A stretch of 34,490 nt of DNA from BD1-7 clade bacterium (GTDB lineage Bacteria > Pseudomonadota > Gammaproteobacteria > Pseudomonadales > DT-91), in assembly GCA_902705835.1 (NCBI GenBank), contig CACSIN010000005.1, forward strand, positions 65,316 to 99,805, given 5' to 3'. A program made the position numbers and the translations under genes. Shown piece by piece: positions 16,070 to 23,881 of this stretch; position 1 is the stretch's first letter, and each line of letters begins with the position of its first letter. The notes under the pieces were generated by a model. The model did no database searches and was not told the DNA's origin. It was given only the letters and a program-made list of their open reading frames with translations.

Positions 16070-16094
16070 ACATTTAAGGCCTGACTCTGTTTTT
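16070..16094 (-). repeat. REP-like repeat, diverged copy 4
   Basis: ACATTTAAGGCCTGACTCTG followed by five T matches copy 2 in the same orientation with a few changes. It lies directly before the transposase remnant. Confidence 0.6.
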
Positions 16095-16100
16095 CTTGCA

Positions 16101-16463
16101 GCGTTCGGGCAGAGCAAGCGTGATGCCATATTGCGCTGGCGAGAGTTTGTGAAAGAAGGTAAAGGCCAGCCGCCGATATGGAAAAAGCTGAAGAATCAGA
16201 TTTATTTGGGCAGTGATACGTTCGTTGAAGACATGCAATGCAAGCTACTGCCTGATCAACCACTTGCCGGTGTTCCCAAGATTCAAAAGCAATCACCTCC
16301 GAAGCCGTTAACGTACTTTCAGGATAGATATGCGTCAAGAAATGAGGCATTGGCGCACGCATACTTGAGTGGCCATTACACGCTTGCTCAGGTAGGGGCG
16401 CATTTTGGCGTTAGCTATGCGACTGTGAGTAGGGCTGTGAAAGCGCTTGAGAGTGAGATATAA
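16101..16463 (+). pseudogene. C-terminal remnant of a REP-associated tyrosine transposase (RAYT, Y1_Tnp family)
   Basis: About 120 codons run without a start from AFGQSKRDAILRWREFV through IYLGSDTFVEDMQCKL to a terminal helix-turn-helix-like LAQVGAHFGVSYATVSRAVK. This is the typical C-terminal tail of RAYTs, which are normally about 230-330 residues with an N-terminal HUH motif and catalytic Tyr. Both are absent, and the reading frame meets a stop inside the repeat copy just upstream. The break falls at the REP-like repeat, as if the 5' part was lost by recombination between repeats. An ATG at 16131 could in theory start a small DNA-binding protein, but a truncated transposase is the simpler reading. 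Confidence 0.75.
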
Positions 16464-16802
16464 GGTCTTTCTCTACTATGTTCTGGCAAGTCGTTCATAT
16501 CGAAAACGTTAGTTTTTTCTGATAACTAGTATGGCTTAGCCGCTAAGGTAAAAAAGAAAGGTGAAGCACTTTGATGAACAGGTGTGCGATGAACTACACC
16601 AAGCGTAGGCACAGTTATGTTTATCCCACTAGATGTTTCAATAGCGATGTTGCTGCTTACTCAGTAAAGATCAAGCTTTAACGCACGCTCATCGATGGAT
16701 AGCCACTATTTCTCGCAGCCACCTGTGATGAATGTTTGTCTCGCGTTATTGTAGAATGCATTTTTCACTCGATTTACTGCAGCACTATGAGAGACGTAAA
16801 AG
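16464..16802. other. Intergenic region
   Basis: About 340 bases with no gene seen. A TAGAAT at 16752 upstream of the next gene could be a -10 box, but no matching -35 is clear. Confidence 0.4.
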
Positions 16803-17588
16803 ATGTTTGCACTGTTTAAACGATCTGCACCCATCGATGAGTTCAGTATTGATTGGATGTTTTCGACATTTGCTTGGGCGTTGGAGAACTTTGATGCCAA
16901 GTATTTTCAGTATGAGACAGAGTTGATATTGCCAGAGGAGCGTTTCTTCCCTGGGTCTTTTGATAGTGCTAATGCCATGGCCAAGGGCATCTTCGAAAGC
17001 GTAAAAACCCATGCGGGTTTGCAGCATTGGCCGTTTGAGTTTGTTGAACCGGAGCGTTTTTTGCCTCAGCCAGTTGCGCTTCAGCAGCAGCTTGTGACGG
17101 GTAAACGCGGCGGTAGTGCGCAGGTAACGGCTTATAATGCGGATTATCATCCGTTAACGCTGAGTTATCAGCCGCAGCAGATCAATAAACCCGATGCGCT
17201 GGCTTCAAGCTACGCGCACTTGCTGGCGCAGCATCAGTTGTTTCAATCGCAATTGGCGGTGCCCGGTGGTGAGGCTTATACCGCGCAGGCGACTGAAATT
17301 ATCGCCGTGATGATGGGTTTCGGTTTGTTGATGGCCAATACGGCCTACACCTTCAAAGGTGGGTGCGGCAGCTGCTATAACGCGGCTGAGAATCGGCAGG
17401 CAACGTTATCAGAAAACCACAGTGTTTATGCGCTCGCCATGTTTTGTGCGCTTAAGGGTGTCGATAATAAGCTTGTGCTTCAGCAGCTGAAAAAGCACTT
17501 ACGGCCGGTGTACAAACGCTCGTATCGCGATATTCAATCGCGGGAGCAGCAATTAGATAAACTCAAGGCGGTACTGCCGTTGGCGTAA
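16803..17588 (+). CDS. Conserved-looking hypothetical protein (261 aa) with a GGCGSCYN motif
   Basis: ATG 16803 has GAGAGACG upstream. The protein is soluble: an N-terminal part with several Trp/Phe residues (about 1-85), a middle with no motif, then a helix-rich C-terminal half. This contains FKGGCGSCYNAAENR (about residues 185-199) followed by LSENHSVYALAMFCALKG. The CGSC pair could bind metal or form a disulphide, and the surrounding Gly-rich loop looks conserved, but I do not recognise the family. The basic C-terminal tail (KKHLRPVYKRSYRDIQSREQ) may contact nucleic acid. The exonuclease gene follows after 113 bases; a link is possible but not shown. Confidence 0.75.
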   Translation: MFALFKRSAPIDEFSIDWMFSTFAWALENFDAKYFQYETELILPEERFFPGSFDSANAMAKGIFESVKTHAGLQHWPFEFVEPERFLPQPVALQQQLVTGKRGGSAQVTAYNADYHPLTLSYQPQQINKPDALASSYAHLLAQHQLFQSQLAVPGGEAYTAQATEIIAVMMGFGLLMANTAYTFKGGCGSCYNAAENRQATLSENHSVYALAMFCALKGVDNKLVLQQLKKHLRPVYKRSYRDIQSREQQLDKLKAVLPLA

Positions 17589-17664
17589 GGGTGGGAGGCC
17601 TTGCGGGTATGGGATTGTGCATTGATTTTGCTTTTTCAATGGATGCGATGGAAACCCATTTATC

Positions 17665-17690
17665 GGTTGTTGATCTCGGTTGTTGATCTC
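17665..17690 (+). repeat. Perfect 13-base tandem duplication
   Basis: GGTTGTTGATCTC occurs twice in a row, immediately upstream of the open frame of the exonuclease gene. It may be replication slippage or a spaced binding site. Confidence 0.8.
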
Positions 17691-17701
17691 GAGCGATTGA
17701 T

Positions 17702-18436
17702 TTGAGCCATTGTCTCCCAGAAAGCGACCAGCTCGCGTCGACTTTTGATCAAACCAACGGCATTTCATACTATTCCATCCCATTCGACTGCATCGAGGAA
17801 TTTGTTATTACACCCAATCATTCTGCCTCTTGGGCTCGGCCCAGCAAAGAAACCATCGCGAGTATGCCGATATTTGATGGCTTGAGTCTTGCGGCAATTA
17901 CAGTCGTTGATAACGAAGATGCGCTTCAGCGCGCCCGTTCAATGCTCAACGGTAAGGCGTTTATTGGTTTCGATACTGAAAGCAAACCGACCTTTAACAA
18001 GGGTGAGACGTCTAATGGCCCGCATGTTATTCAATTGGCGGTAGGAGATCATGCTTTTCTGTTTACACCGCATTTTATGCCGGGTGTTGATTTCGCGTTG
18101 GAAGTTCTCTGTGATGAATCTGTGCTTAAAGTGGGCTTTGGGTTAAAAGGTGATCGTGGATTGTTCCGTAAAAAATACGCTGTTGAAGCCGCTGCCATGG
18201 TGGATTTGGCGCGAGTGTTGAAACAGGTGGGTGAACTCAAGAACGAGGTTGGCGCGCGGGCAGCAGTGGCAATGTTATTTCAGCAACGTTTGATAAAGTC
18301 GTCGCAACGCTCGAATTGGAGTAAATTTCCTCTCACTGATCGACAAATCGTGTATGCGGGCAATGATGCATACGCTGGGTGGTTAGTTGCTGAAAGTTTG
18401 CAGGCCGCGGGCGTGGTGTTGGAGCGGTACCGATAA
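17702..18436 (+). CDS. DEDD-family 3'-5' exonuclease domain protein (RNase D/WRN-like)
   Basis: The 3'-5' exonuclease fold is clear. Motif I FIGFDTESKP holds the Asp and Glu. VGFGLKGDRGLF holds the motif II-type Asp. The C-terminal motif YAGNDAYAGWLV holds Tyr and the last Asp, so the four acidic metal ligands are present. It should remove nucleotides from DNA or RNA 3' ends. The start is uncertain. The frame is open from TTG 17702. The first ATG (17864) would cut the RPSKETIASMP lead-in that I expect in this family. An ATT at 17807 has GAGGAA eight bases upstream and could be a rare start, giving about 209 residues. It is probably transcribed alone or with the preceding gene. Confidence 0.82.
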   Translation: MSHCLPESDQLASTFDQTNGISYYSIPFDCIEEFVITPNHSASWARPSKETIASMPIFDGLSLAAITVVDNEDALQRARSMLNGKAFIGFDTESKPTFNKGETSNGPHVIQLAVGDHAFLFTPHFMPGVDFALEVLCDESVLKVGFGLKGDRGLFRKKYAVEAAAMVDLARVLKQVGELKNEVGARAAVAMLFQQRLIKSSQRSNWSKFPLTDRQIVYAGNDAYAGWLVAESLQAAGVVLERYR

Positions 18437-18494
18437 AATGTCCCGCGAGTTTAAAGGTCTATTTTTTGTTTCTTTAAAGAAGATCTCTTGCCGC

Positions 18495-18522
18495 TTTGAA
18501 ATGTGGCGCGTTTTGTTACAAT
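18495..18522 (+). promoter_or_regulatory. Candidate extended -10 promoter for the ABC exporter operon
   Basis: TGTTACAAT (18514-18522) contains the TG extension and a 5/6 -10 box. A poor -35 TTTGAA lies 16 bases upstream. It sits about 105 bases before the permease gene. Confidence 0.42.
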
Positions 18523-18626
18523 CCTAAATTCCCTTGCACTGGGTATGAGGCAAATTGATTTGCCGTTTCTTGTGCTAAGCCAGGCCACGCAACCGGACGT
18601 GCGTTAATCACACAGAGCCAACATCT

Positions 18627-19412
18627 ATGCAAATATCTTCCCCGAATCCTTTAATGCATGTTTCAGTGCTAACGCGTTTGGAATTTACGCGTCTGTTTAC
18701 CCTGAAACAAGGCTGGTTATACCTGACGAGTTTTATTGTCTTTTGGCTGTTGTTACTCCGGTTTGGCATTTTATCTGTTAGCGAATTTGTGCTTCAAAAT
18801 GGGCAGCAAGGTTTTGATTGGGTTGAGCATGTTGGGGGTACGTATTTTGTTTTTTGCTTGTTTATCTTCCCGCTATTAAGCATTTTTACCGGAGCTAACC
18901 AAACCTGTAGCGATAAGCAGCGCGGCACCTTGCGGTTCCTTGCTTTGCGAAGTTCACGAGACAGCATATTCTTCGGCCGTTTTATTGCCCAATGGTTGAT
19001 TTCAGGCGTGCTGATTTTGTTTAGTTTGGTCAGCACCGTTGTGATGGCGAGCGTTTGGTATGGCGGCAGTTTTGATGCGCTGATGCAATTGAGTCTACTC
19101 GCGCTTCAGGTATGGATCGCGGTGTTGCCATTTCTCGGGTTGATGGCGTGTTTGTCGATAAAAATGAGCTCTAGCCGTCAGGCTACGGTACTTGGCGCAT
19201 TAATTTGGGTGTTGGCTTCGGGCATTATCGCTGGGGTAAGTCATTACTTTCCGGCGTTGTCGGTTTTGGAATACCTAGTGCCGGGGTTGCAGTTTGATCA
19301 GTTGAAAGAGCTCGAAGGGCTCAGCAAATTCAATCTGGCTTATATCCCGCTGTTACAAACATTGGTGTTTCTTGCCATTGGTCGCTGGTTGATAAAAGGA
19401 GCTGAGCTATGA
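18627..19412 (+). CDS. ABC-2 type transporter permease
   Basis: A 261-residue inner-membrane protein with six hydrophobic segments (about 28-50, 70-88, 115-142, 150-172, 185-205 and 235-255). A cytoplasmic loop SDKQRGTLRFLALRSSRDSIFFGRF after segment 2 is the coupling helix region typical of ABC-2/NosY-type permeases. Its stop overlaps the ATPase start (ATGA), so the two are coupled subunits of one exporter. The substrate is not evident. Order permease then ATPase is the reverse of many such operons but not unusual. Confidence 0.85.
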   Translation: MQISSPNPLMHVSVLTRLEFTRLFTLKQGWLYLTSFIVFWLLLLRFGILSVSEFVLQNGQQGFDWVEHVGGTYFVFCLFIFPLLSIFTGANQTCSDKQRGTLRFLALRSSRDSIFFGRFIAQWLISGVLILFSLVSTVVMASVWYGGSFDALMQLSLLALQVWIAVLPFLGLMACLSIKMSSSRQATVLGALIWVLASGIIAGVSHYFPALSVLEYLVPGLQFDQLKELEGLSKFNLAYIPLLQTLVFLAIGRWLIKGAEL

Positions 19413-20317
19413 GTACGTTGATTCAATGTCAGCAACTCAGTAAGTCTTATAGCGGTAAGCAGGCGTTAAAAGCCGCGACGTTTGAGTGTGAAGCTGGCGC
19501 GCCCATTGCGCTTGTTGGGCCAAATGGGGCGGGTAAGACAACGTTACTCAGCTTGATCTGCGATTATATCCGCCCAACTTCTGGTTCACTTCAGGTGCTC
19601 GGCCACAAACCGGGTGATAGTGCCTTGTTTGGTCAGCTTTCTGCATTGCCTCAGGATGCGCAACTTGATCCTGCATTTAGTGTACGAAAGCAGTTGGCAC
19701 TGTTTGCCGAGCTACAGGGTTTTTCTGTTTCTTCCGCTAAGTTAGAGGCTGCCCGCGTACTTGAGCTGATGGATTTAACGGATGCAGCCACTAGCTTACC
19801 GGGTATGCTTAGCCACGGAATGCGCAAGCGAGTAGCGATCGCGCAATCGCTGATCGGTAGCCCGAAACTGGTATTGCTCGATGAGCCAACTGCGGGTCTC
19901 GACCCGGCAAACGCGCGTAATATTCGTCAGCAGATTGCGAAATTGTCTGACGAAACCACCTTTGTTATCAGCTCTCACAACCTGCAAGATCTTGAGCGTC
20001 TTTGCCAAACGGTTTTGTATTTGGAGCAAGGCGAACTCACGCAGCGAGATATTCATGTAGTGCCAGATCAGAATCAACAGGCGTTTCTAACGTTGCAATT
20101 GATGCCTGGCAAGCTTGATGCGGTTATTGCTGCATTGCAGCAGATTGCGGGGGTGGCAACGGTTAGTGAATCTGCGAATAACGAGATATTGATTGCATAC
20201 AACCGTCAGCAAATTAGTGATATGGATATTAAAGTGCTGCAGACGCTCGCCAGTAATCAGTGGCCGTATCGAGCATTGATTAACGGTAAGACGTTAGAGG
20301 AGCAGTTGTTTTCTTGA
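19409..20317 (+). CDS. ABC transporter ATP-binding protein (ABC-2 exporter family)
   Basis: A 302-residue protein. Walker A GPNGAGKT at 37-44, Q-loop near PQDAQ (81-85), signature LSHGM (134-138, a variant of LSGGQ), Walker B LVLLDEP (154-160), D-loop GLDP, and switch His in ISSHNL. A C-terminal extension of about 90 residues follows the nucleotide-binding domain, as in CcmA/NatA-type exporters. Four-base overlap with the permease shows coupled translation. It would energise export across the inner membrane. The non-canonical LSHGM signature is the one notable deviation. Confidence 0.9.
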   Translation: MSTLIQCQQLSKSYSGKQALKAATFECEAGAPIALVGPNGAGKTTLLSLICDYIRPTSGSLQVLGHKPGDSALFGQLSALPQDAQLDPAFSVRKQLALFAELQGFSVSSAKLEAARVLELMDLTDAATSLPGMLSHGMRKRVAIAQSLIGSPKLVLLDEPTAGLDPANARNIRQQIAKLSDETTFVISSHNLQDLERLCQTVLYLEQGELTQRDIHVVPDQNQQAFLTLQLMPGKLDAVIAALQQIAGVATVSESANNEILIAYNRQQISDMDIKVLQTLASNQWPYRALINGKTLEEQLFS

Positions 20318-20325
20318 GTTACCGT

Positions 20326-20358
20326 AAGTGGCCTCATGTCTGTTCATGAGGCTCACTT
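20326..20358 (+). terminator. Hairpin after the ABC exporter operon
   Basis: Arms AAGTGGCCTCATG (20326-20338) and CATGAGGCTCACTT (20345-20358) pair around a 6-base loop with one small internal mismatch. It starts 8 bases after the operon. No T-run follows, so termination would be imperfect or Rho-assisted. Confidence 0.5.
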
Positions 20359-20623
20359 AAGTGGATGCGAAATCTCAGTTGTACGAATTACCGAAGCTAA
20401 CAAAATAAGTATGTTTCGTATCGTTGATTAAAAATCTATTTTGCATCACCCAATTATCAATGCCACCTGTTACCTTTCAGAAAACATAAGATTCGGTGGA
20501 TATCGTTTTAAGTCGTAAAACGCAGCTTGAGAGCGTTGTGTCTTGCACTGGATTTGCACTTAGATTCTAACAACCTAATTTGATATCATCCGAAAATCAG
20601 GTTGTCTAAAGGAATAGCAAGTC
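20359..20623. other. Intergenic region before the membrane-protein trio
   Basis: With the hairpin this makes a gap of about 306 bases. A TTGCAC near 20554 has no matching -10. The ribosome site AAAGGAAT lies before the GTG start at 20624. No gene is seen. Confidence 0.4.
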
Positions 20624-20833
20624 GTGTCCTCCTCTACATCATCTAAAACTCAATCGCATGACATTGTGAGTAACACTTTACGCCAAGCCAATACCATTTG
20701 GGTGGCTGGCCTTGCCTTTGTGATTATTGGATTGGCTTTGCTTCAGGCGTTAGAGCCAGTACCTTATGCTTGGTTAATCAGCTTGATCGGTATTGTTTTA
20801 ATAACCATTGGTAAATGGCGTGCGCGTTTATGA
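20624..20833 (+). CDS. Small two-segment membrane protein (69 aa)
   Basis: Begins with GTG 20624, with AAAGGAAT eight bases upstream. A hydrophilic Ser/Thr-rich start precedes two hydrophobic segments (about 27-45 and 49-64: IWVAGLAFVIIGLALLQAL and AWLISLIGIVLITIG) and a short basic tail WRARL, giving a hairpin in the inner membrane with the tail in the cytoplasm. It overlaps the next gene by four bases (ATGA), so it is the first member of a coupled trio. Function unknown. Confidence 0.72.
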   Translation: MSSSTSSKTQSHDIVSNTLRQANTIWVAGLAFVIIGLALLQALEPVPYAWLISLIGIVLITIGKWRARL

Positions 20834-21978
20834 GCTCGCTAAACCATCCTCAAGCGAACGCAGTTGATCATTGTGTGTACAAAATTCGATTTGATGGCAG
20901 CAGTCGTTTCATCGATGAAGCACGCCTTCAGCAAGCCATTAGCAACAATCAATTATCATCCAAATTACGTGACGTCGCTGAAGCAGCGAAACCATGTATC
21001 GTACGAAAAAATCTTGATTGGCTGTCTGCTCGAGCGCTGAATCATCAACTATTCGAGGCAGGGCTAAATACCGAAATACAGCTGCAGTTTACCGCTGAAG
21101 CATGGCAGAGCGGGGTGCAGCGGCGTGTGTTTGTTGAGAAGCCTTCGCCAATAGCGGATGCTGGGATCTCAAGAACTGCGGGTGCGGTCATAGCTTGTAA
21201 TGATGCTGCTTCGGCAGCGTCGGCTACTAATGTGCGATGCAGCTTTAATACTCAAACTCTGCAGCCGGGCTGGATATCAACACCGCGTCGTTCTGCAGCA
21301 TGTGAGCCGATGTTAAGTTCATCCTATCAGATCAACTATAAACACTGGTCTATTCCCCGAGGATTGTCAGTGATGCTGGCGTTGCTTTTGTCGGTGAGCC
21401 TCACACAGAACGCTGATTATCTTGCTAGCCTTGAAATCGATCGAATATTTCGACAAATATTGATGTTGTTGTTTTTTGTGGGTATTGCTCTTTTAACAAG
21501 CTGGGCGGTATATCGTCAGCGCGCCGTGGAATTAATCGCCGATAAAAAACAATATTGGCTATTAGAAGAAACCGATGTTTGGCAAAGCAATCTGCAATTA
21601 GGGTTGTACGATGAAGAACTGAATCATCAAGGTGATGTCACCCTTGAAGATGGCGGTAAAGTAGCTGTTTATGAGTCAGCGGATTCCAGCTCAATATTGC
21701 GTCTTGCGATTGAGGCAGATGATGATGTGCTGAGCGATCTGTCAGAAGCGGGTTGGGGTGATATTGTACCGTCGTTTCTGACTGACATTAAAGACGCCGT
21801 TCAGGGCTTGTTGTCGATGAGGGGTGAGCAGAGCATCGTCAAGGCGCGTATTAGTGATCAAAATCATCAGGTACTCGCGTCGTTGGAAATCGACAAACGC
21901 CTGACGTTTCAAAGTTATAACGATGAGACTTTACCGCAACAAATGGCGCTAGTTGCAGCCTTGATGGTGAAAAAATGA
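20830..21978 (+). CDS. Membrane protein with N-terminal 'bound-helix' module and C-terminal cytoplasmic domain
   Basis: A 382-residue protein from ATG 20830, overlapping the preceding stop. Residues about 13-80 (YKIRFDGSSRF ... IVRKNLDWLSARALNHQLFEAGL) have the alternating strand-helix-strand-helix pattern, with the Lys/Asn-Leu turn and the Ala-rich helix, seen in an L7/L12-like module found at the N-terminus of assorted gammaproteobacterial membrane proteins; the next gene has the same module. A linker follows, then two membrane segments (about 176-193 and 206-228). An acidic soluble domain (about 245-382) ends the protein, and its closing phrase LASLEIDKRL echoes LASLEIDRIF before segment 2. 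Function unknown. The domain match is by pattern, not by search. Confidence 0.7.
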   Translation: MSSLNHPQANAVDHCVYKIRFDGSSRFIDEARLQQAISNNQLSSKLRDVAEAAKPCIVRKNLDWLSARALNHQLFEAGLNTEIQLQFTAEAWQSGVQRRVFVEKPSPIADAGISRTAGAVIACNDAASAASATNVRCSFNTQTLQPGWISTPRRSAACEPMLSSSYQINYKHWSIPRGLSVMLALLLSVSLTQNADYLASLEIDRIFRQILMLLFFVGIALLTSWAVYRQRAVELIADKKQYWLLEETDVWQSNLQLGLYDEELNHQGDVTLEDGGKVAVYESADSSSILRLAIEADDDVLSDLSEAGWGDIVPSFLTDIKDAVQGLLSMRGEQSIVKARISDQNHQVLASLEIDKRLTFQSYNDETLPQQMALVAALMVKK

Positions 21979-23504
21979 GCCAGCCTGAGTATCAATTTCG
22001 CTGGTATGGCGAGCTTAAAACCGGTGTCTCGGCGGCAGCTGCAGCAAAACACATTGCTCGCGAGTTTTCGATCGATACTACCGACGTGATGGCGATCATT
22101 CAGCAAGATGATTTGCTGTTTGAAAAAAACTTGAATACGTTCCAGTTGCGCGCTTATGAGTCGCTATTTGATAGTGTTGGCGCGATATTTCAAGTACGCC
22201 AGCAAGATCAAGCGAACGCTATTCCAGAAGAGAATGCGGCAGAAGACAAGCCCACAGCCATTAGTGTGTTTGTGTTGCAGTGCTATAAATTGGCACTGTT
22301 GGCGATGATTGTCGGTGGGGTCGCCGACAAGCTTCTCAATTATATCTCAGTAGATGCCAGTATCTTTGCCTACGTGCCTGGATTTATTCTTCTTGTTATC
22401 GGTAATTTCTTTTGGGCTGATGAGCGAGAAGAGCGTTTGTGGCTGAAATTGGCCAGCATATCAGGGTTCATCGGGTTTGGTTTGTTGCTTTTAACCCCTA
22501 ATCAGCGCCAAACCGGTGCCGCGGGCCGTCAACAATTACTCGGTTTAGCAAGCTTGGCAGCGGGTGTATTTGTGATCGCCACTTATCTAACGACAGGGGC
22601 AGCTGTAAGCACGTATGTTAATCAGTCGAGCCACCCGTTAATGGAGCGTTATCGATATCCTGATGGTTCTATGCTATCAGCGCCAAAGGATGCGGAAGCG
22701 CTTTCAAACCATGTTGCTACGCGTATTGATGCAGCGTTTTTGTTGATAGATAAACACGACTTATCGCTATCAGATAAACGTGAGTTGAGCCGAGCCATAG
22801 TCGATACGTTCGAACAATGGGCAATGTTAATGAACTATCAAGCATACGTTTATCGCCAAGAGCAACTGACCGCACCCGACTATTTGGCGCCCTCGTTTCT
22901 GAATACGCATAATTTTGAACGCCAGAAACATCAATTCTATCGTCAGATTGAGGCGCAGCGTGAACGTTTAGATGATCTTCAATTTACCGATGCGTTAGCG
23001 ATTGATTTTGGCGCGATATCGGTTGACCCTATCGACCAGTTAACATTGGCAGAGCGTAAGCCGACAGATGCTTCGCACTTTAATCGAGTGGCGTTTAAAT
23101 TGTCCTCGACTTTGCATCAAAGCGATAGCTATACCCCAACACGCATGGCCCCTAAACTTTTCATGGCTTCCAGTAATAGAAAACCTCAGAAGAAAAAAGA
23201 TAACTCGCAGCCGCGAGTTGCTGTAGACGGCCTGCTAAATCGTGCGGGATTCCCTGACGGAACATATGAAAACTGGCAAATGGTGCAAGAGGGCAATATG
23301 TTAACCTTTAGCCTTCGGAGGAGTTTTGATCGTCGTAAAGCGGTTTATTTAATGCACCGTTGGCCCAAAGCGGAAGGCCGGCGGATGAGAAATTCTGGCT
23401 ACGTACACTTTTCGCGTGTTGGCGGGTTATTACCCAATCGGCTATTTGCGCAAGGCGGAGCATTCGAGTTGTTCGGTCACGCGATGGTCGAAAAATACGA
23501 ATAG
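21975..23504 (+). CDS. Four-segment membrane protein with the same N-terminal module, unknown function
   Basis: A 509-residue protein; ATG overlaps the previous stop. Residues about 5-75 (FRWYGELKTGVSAAAAAKHI...FEKNLNTFQLRAYESLFDSVGA) match the module in the preceding protein. Four hydrophobic segments follow (about 92-110, 123-147, 156-173 and 182-205). The large C-terminal region (about 215-509) is soluble and rich in charged residues, with helical stretches such as RQKHQFYRQIEAQRERLDDL and a closing VDGLLNRAGFPDGTYENWQMV. There is no catalytic motif. The three overlapping genes probably form one inner-membrane complex. The hairpin at 23505 follows one base after the stop. Confidence 0.7.
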   Translation: MSQPEYQFRWYGELKTGVSAAAAAKHIAREFSIDTTDVMAIIQQDDLLFEKNLNTFQLRAYESLFDSVGAIFQVRQQDQANAIPEENAAEDKPTAISVFVLQCYKLALLAMIVGGVADKLLNYISVDASIFAYVPGFILLVIGNFFWADEREERLWLKLASISGFIGFGLLLLTPNQRQTGAAGRQQLLGLASLAAGVFVIATYLTTGAAVSTYVNQSSHPLMERYRYPDGSMLSAPKDAEALSNHVATRIDAAFLLIDKHDLSLSDKRELSRAIVDTFEQWAMLMNYQAYVYRQEQLTAPDYLAPSFLNTHNFERQKHQFYRQIEAQRERLDDLQFTDALAIDFGAISVDPIDQLTLAERKPTDASHFNRVAFKLSSTLHQSDSYTPTRMAPKLFMASSNRKPQKKKDNSQPRVAVDGLLNRAGFPDGTYENWQMVQEGNMLTFSLRRSFDRRKAVYLMHRWPKAEGRRMRNSGYVHFSRVGGLLPNRLFAQGGAFELFGHAMVEKYE

Positions 23505-23559
23505 AGGGAGCCTCTAAAAACGTAGGCGGCGCAAGCAAGATAGATTTTAGAGGTTCCCT
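23505..23559 (+). repeat. Near-perfect 15-base inverted repeat after the membrane-protein trio
   Basis: Arms 23505-23519 (AGGGAGCCTCTAAAA) and 23545-23559 (TTTTAGAGGTTCCCT) differ by one G-U-compatible base and enclose a 25-base loop. There is no T-run after it, so it is probably a REP/MITE-like repeat or an mRNA 3'-end stabiliser. A similar half-site lies at 9281-9300. Confidence 0.6.
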
Positions 23560-23881
23560 AGAGGCAATTGCTGATTTGGGATTTGAGTGTGTCGAGCTCT
23601 CTGTCGGAAGTAATGGGTCCTTCAATAAACATTGCGCGCAATGCTAATTGTGTAGTCTGCGTGTCGCGAATTTCAGTCCGTTCGGGTTAACTGCGTGGTG
23701 GCTTTGACCCTAGCGTTATTGCACATATTCCGGCAGTTAACGCTTGCGATCTAGCCGTTTAGCATTGGTCTGCAGGTTAAGTGTTTCAAAAACCCTTCGC
23801 TAGATAGTCATCTGGGTGATTCAAAAAACCGCCCGTTTTTGCTTAAATGCATAGCTCTCCCTTTTAGTAAGACCGACGCCA
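23560..23881. other. Intergenic region before the helicase gene
   Basis: About 320 bases with no gene or clear promoter. The GTG start at 23882 has no strong ribosome site in the preceding 20 bases. Confidence 0.4.

Noticed and set aside
14177-16094. The GGTCAGGCC-type repeats as a CRISPR array
   Set aside because: Only four copies in mixed orientation at irregular distances, with no spacers and no cas genes; they fit REP/RAYT repeats.
21420-21900. Repeated phrase LASLEID within one protein as a domain duplication
   Set aside because: Only seven residues match, and the flanks do not align; probably coincidence.
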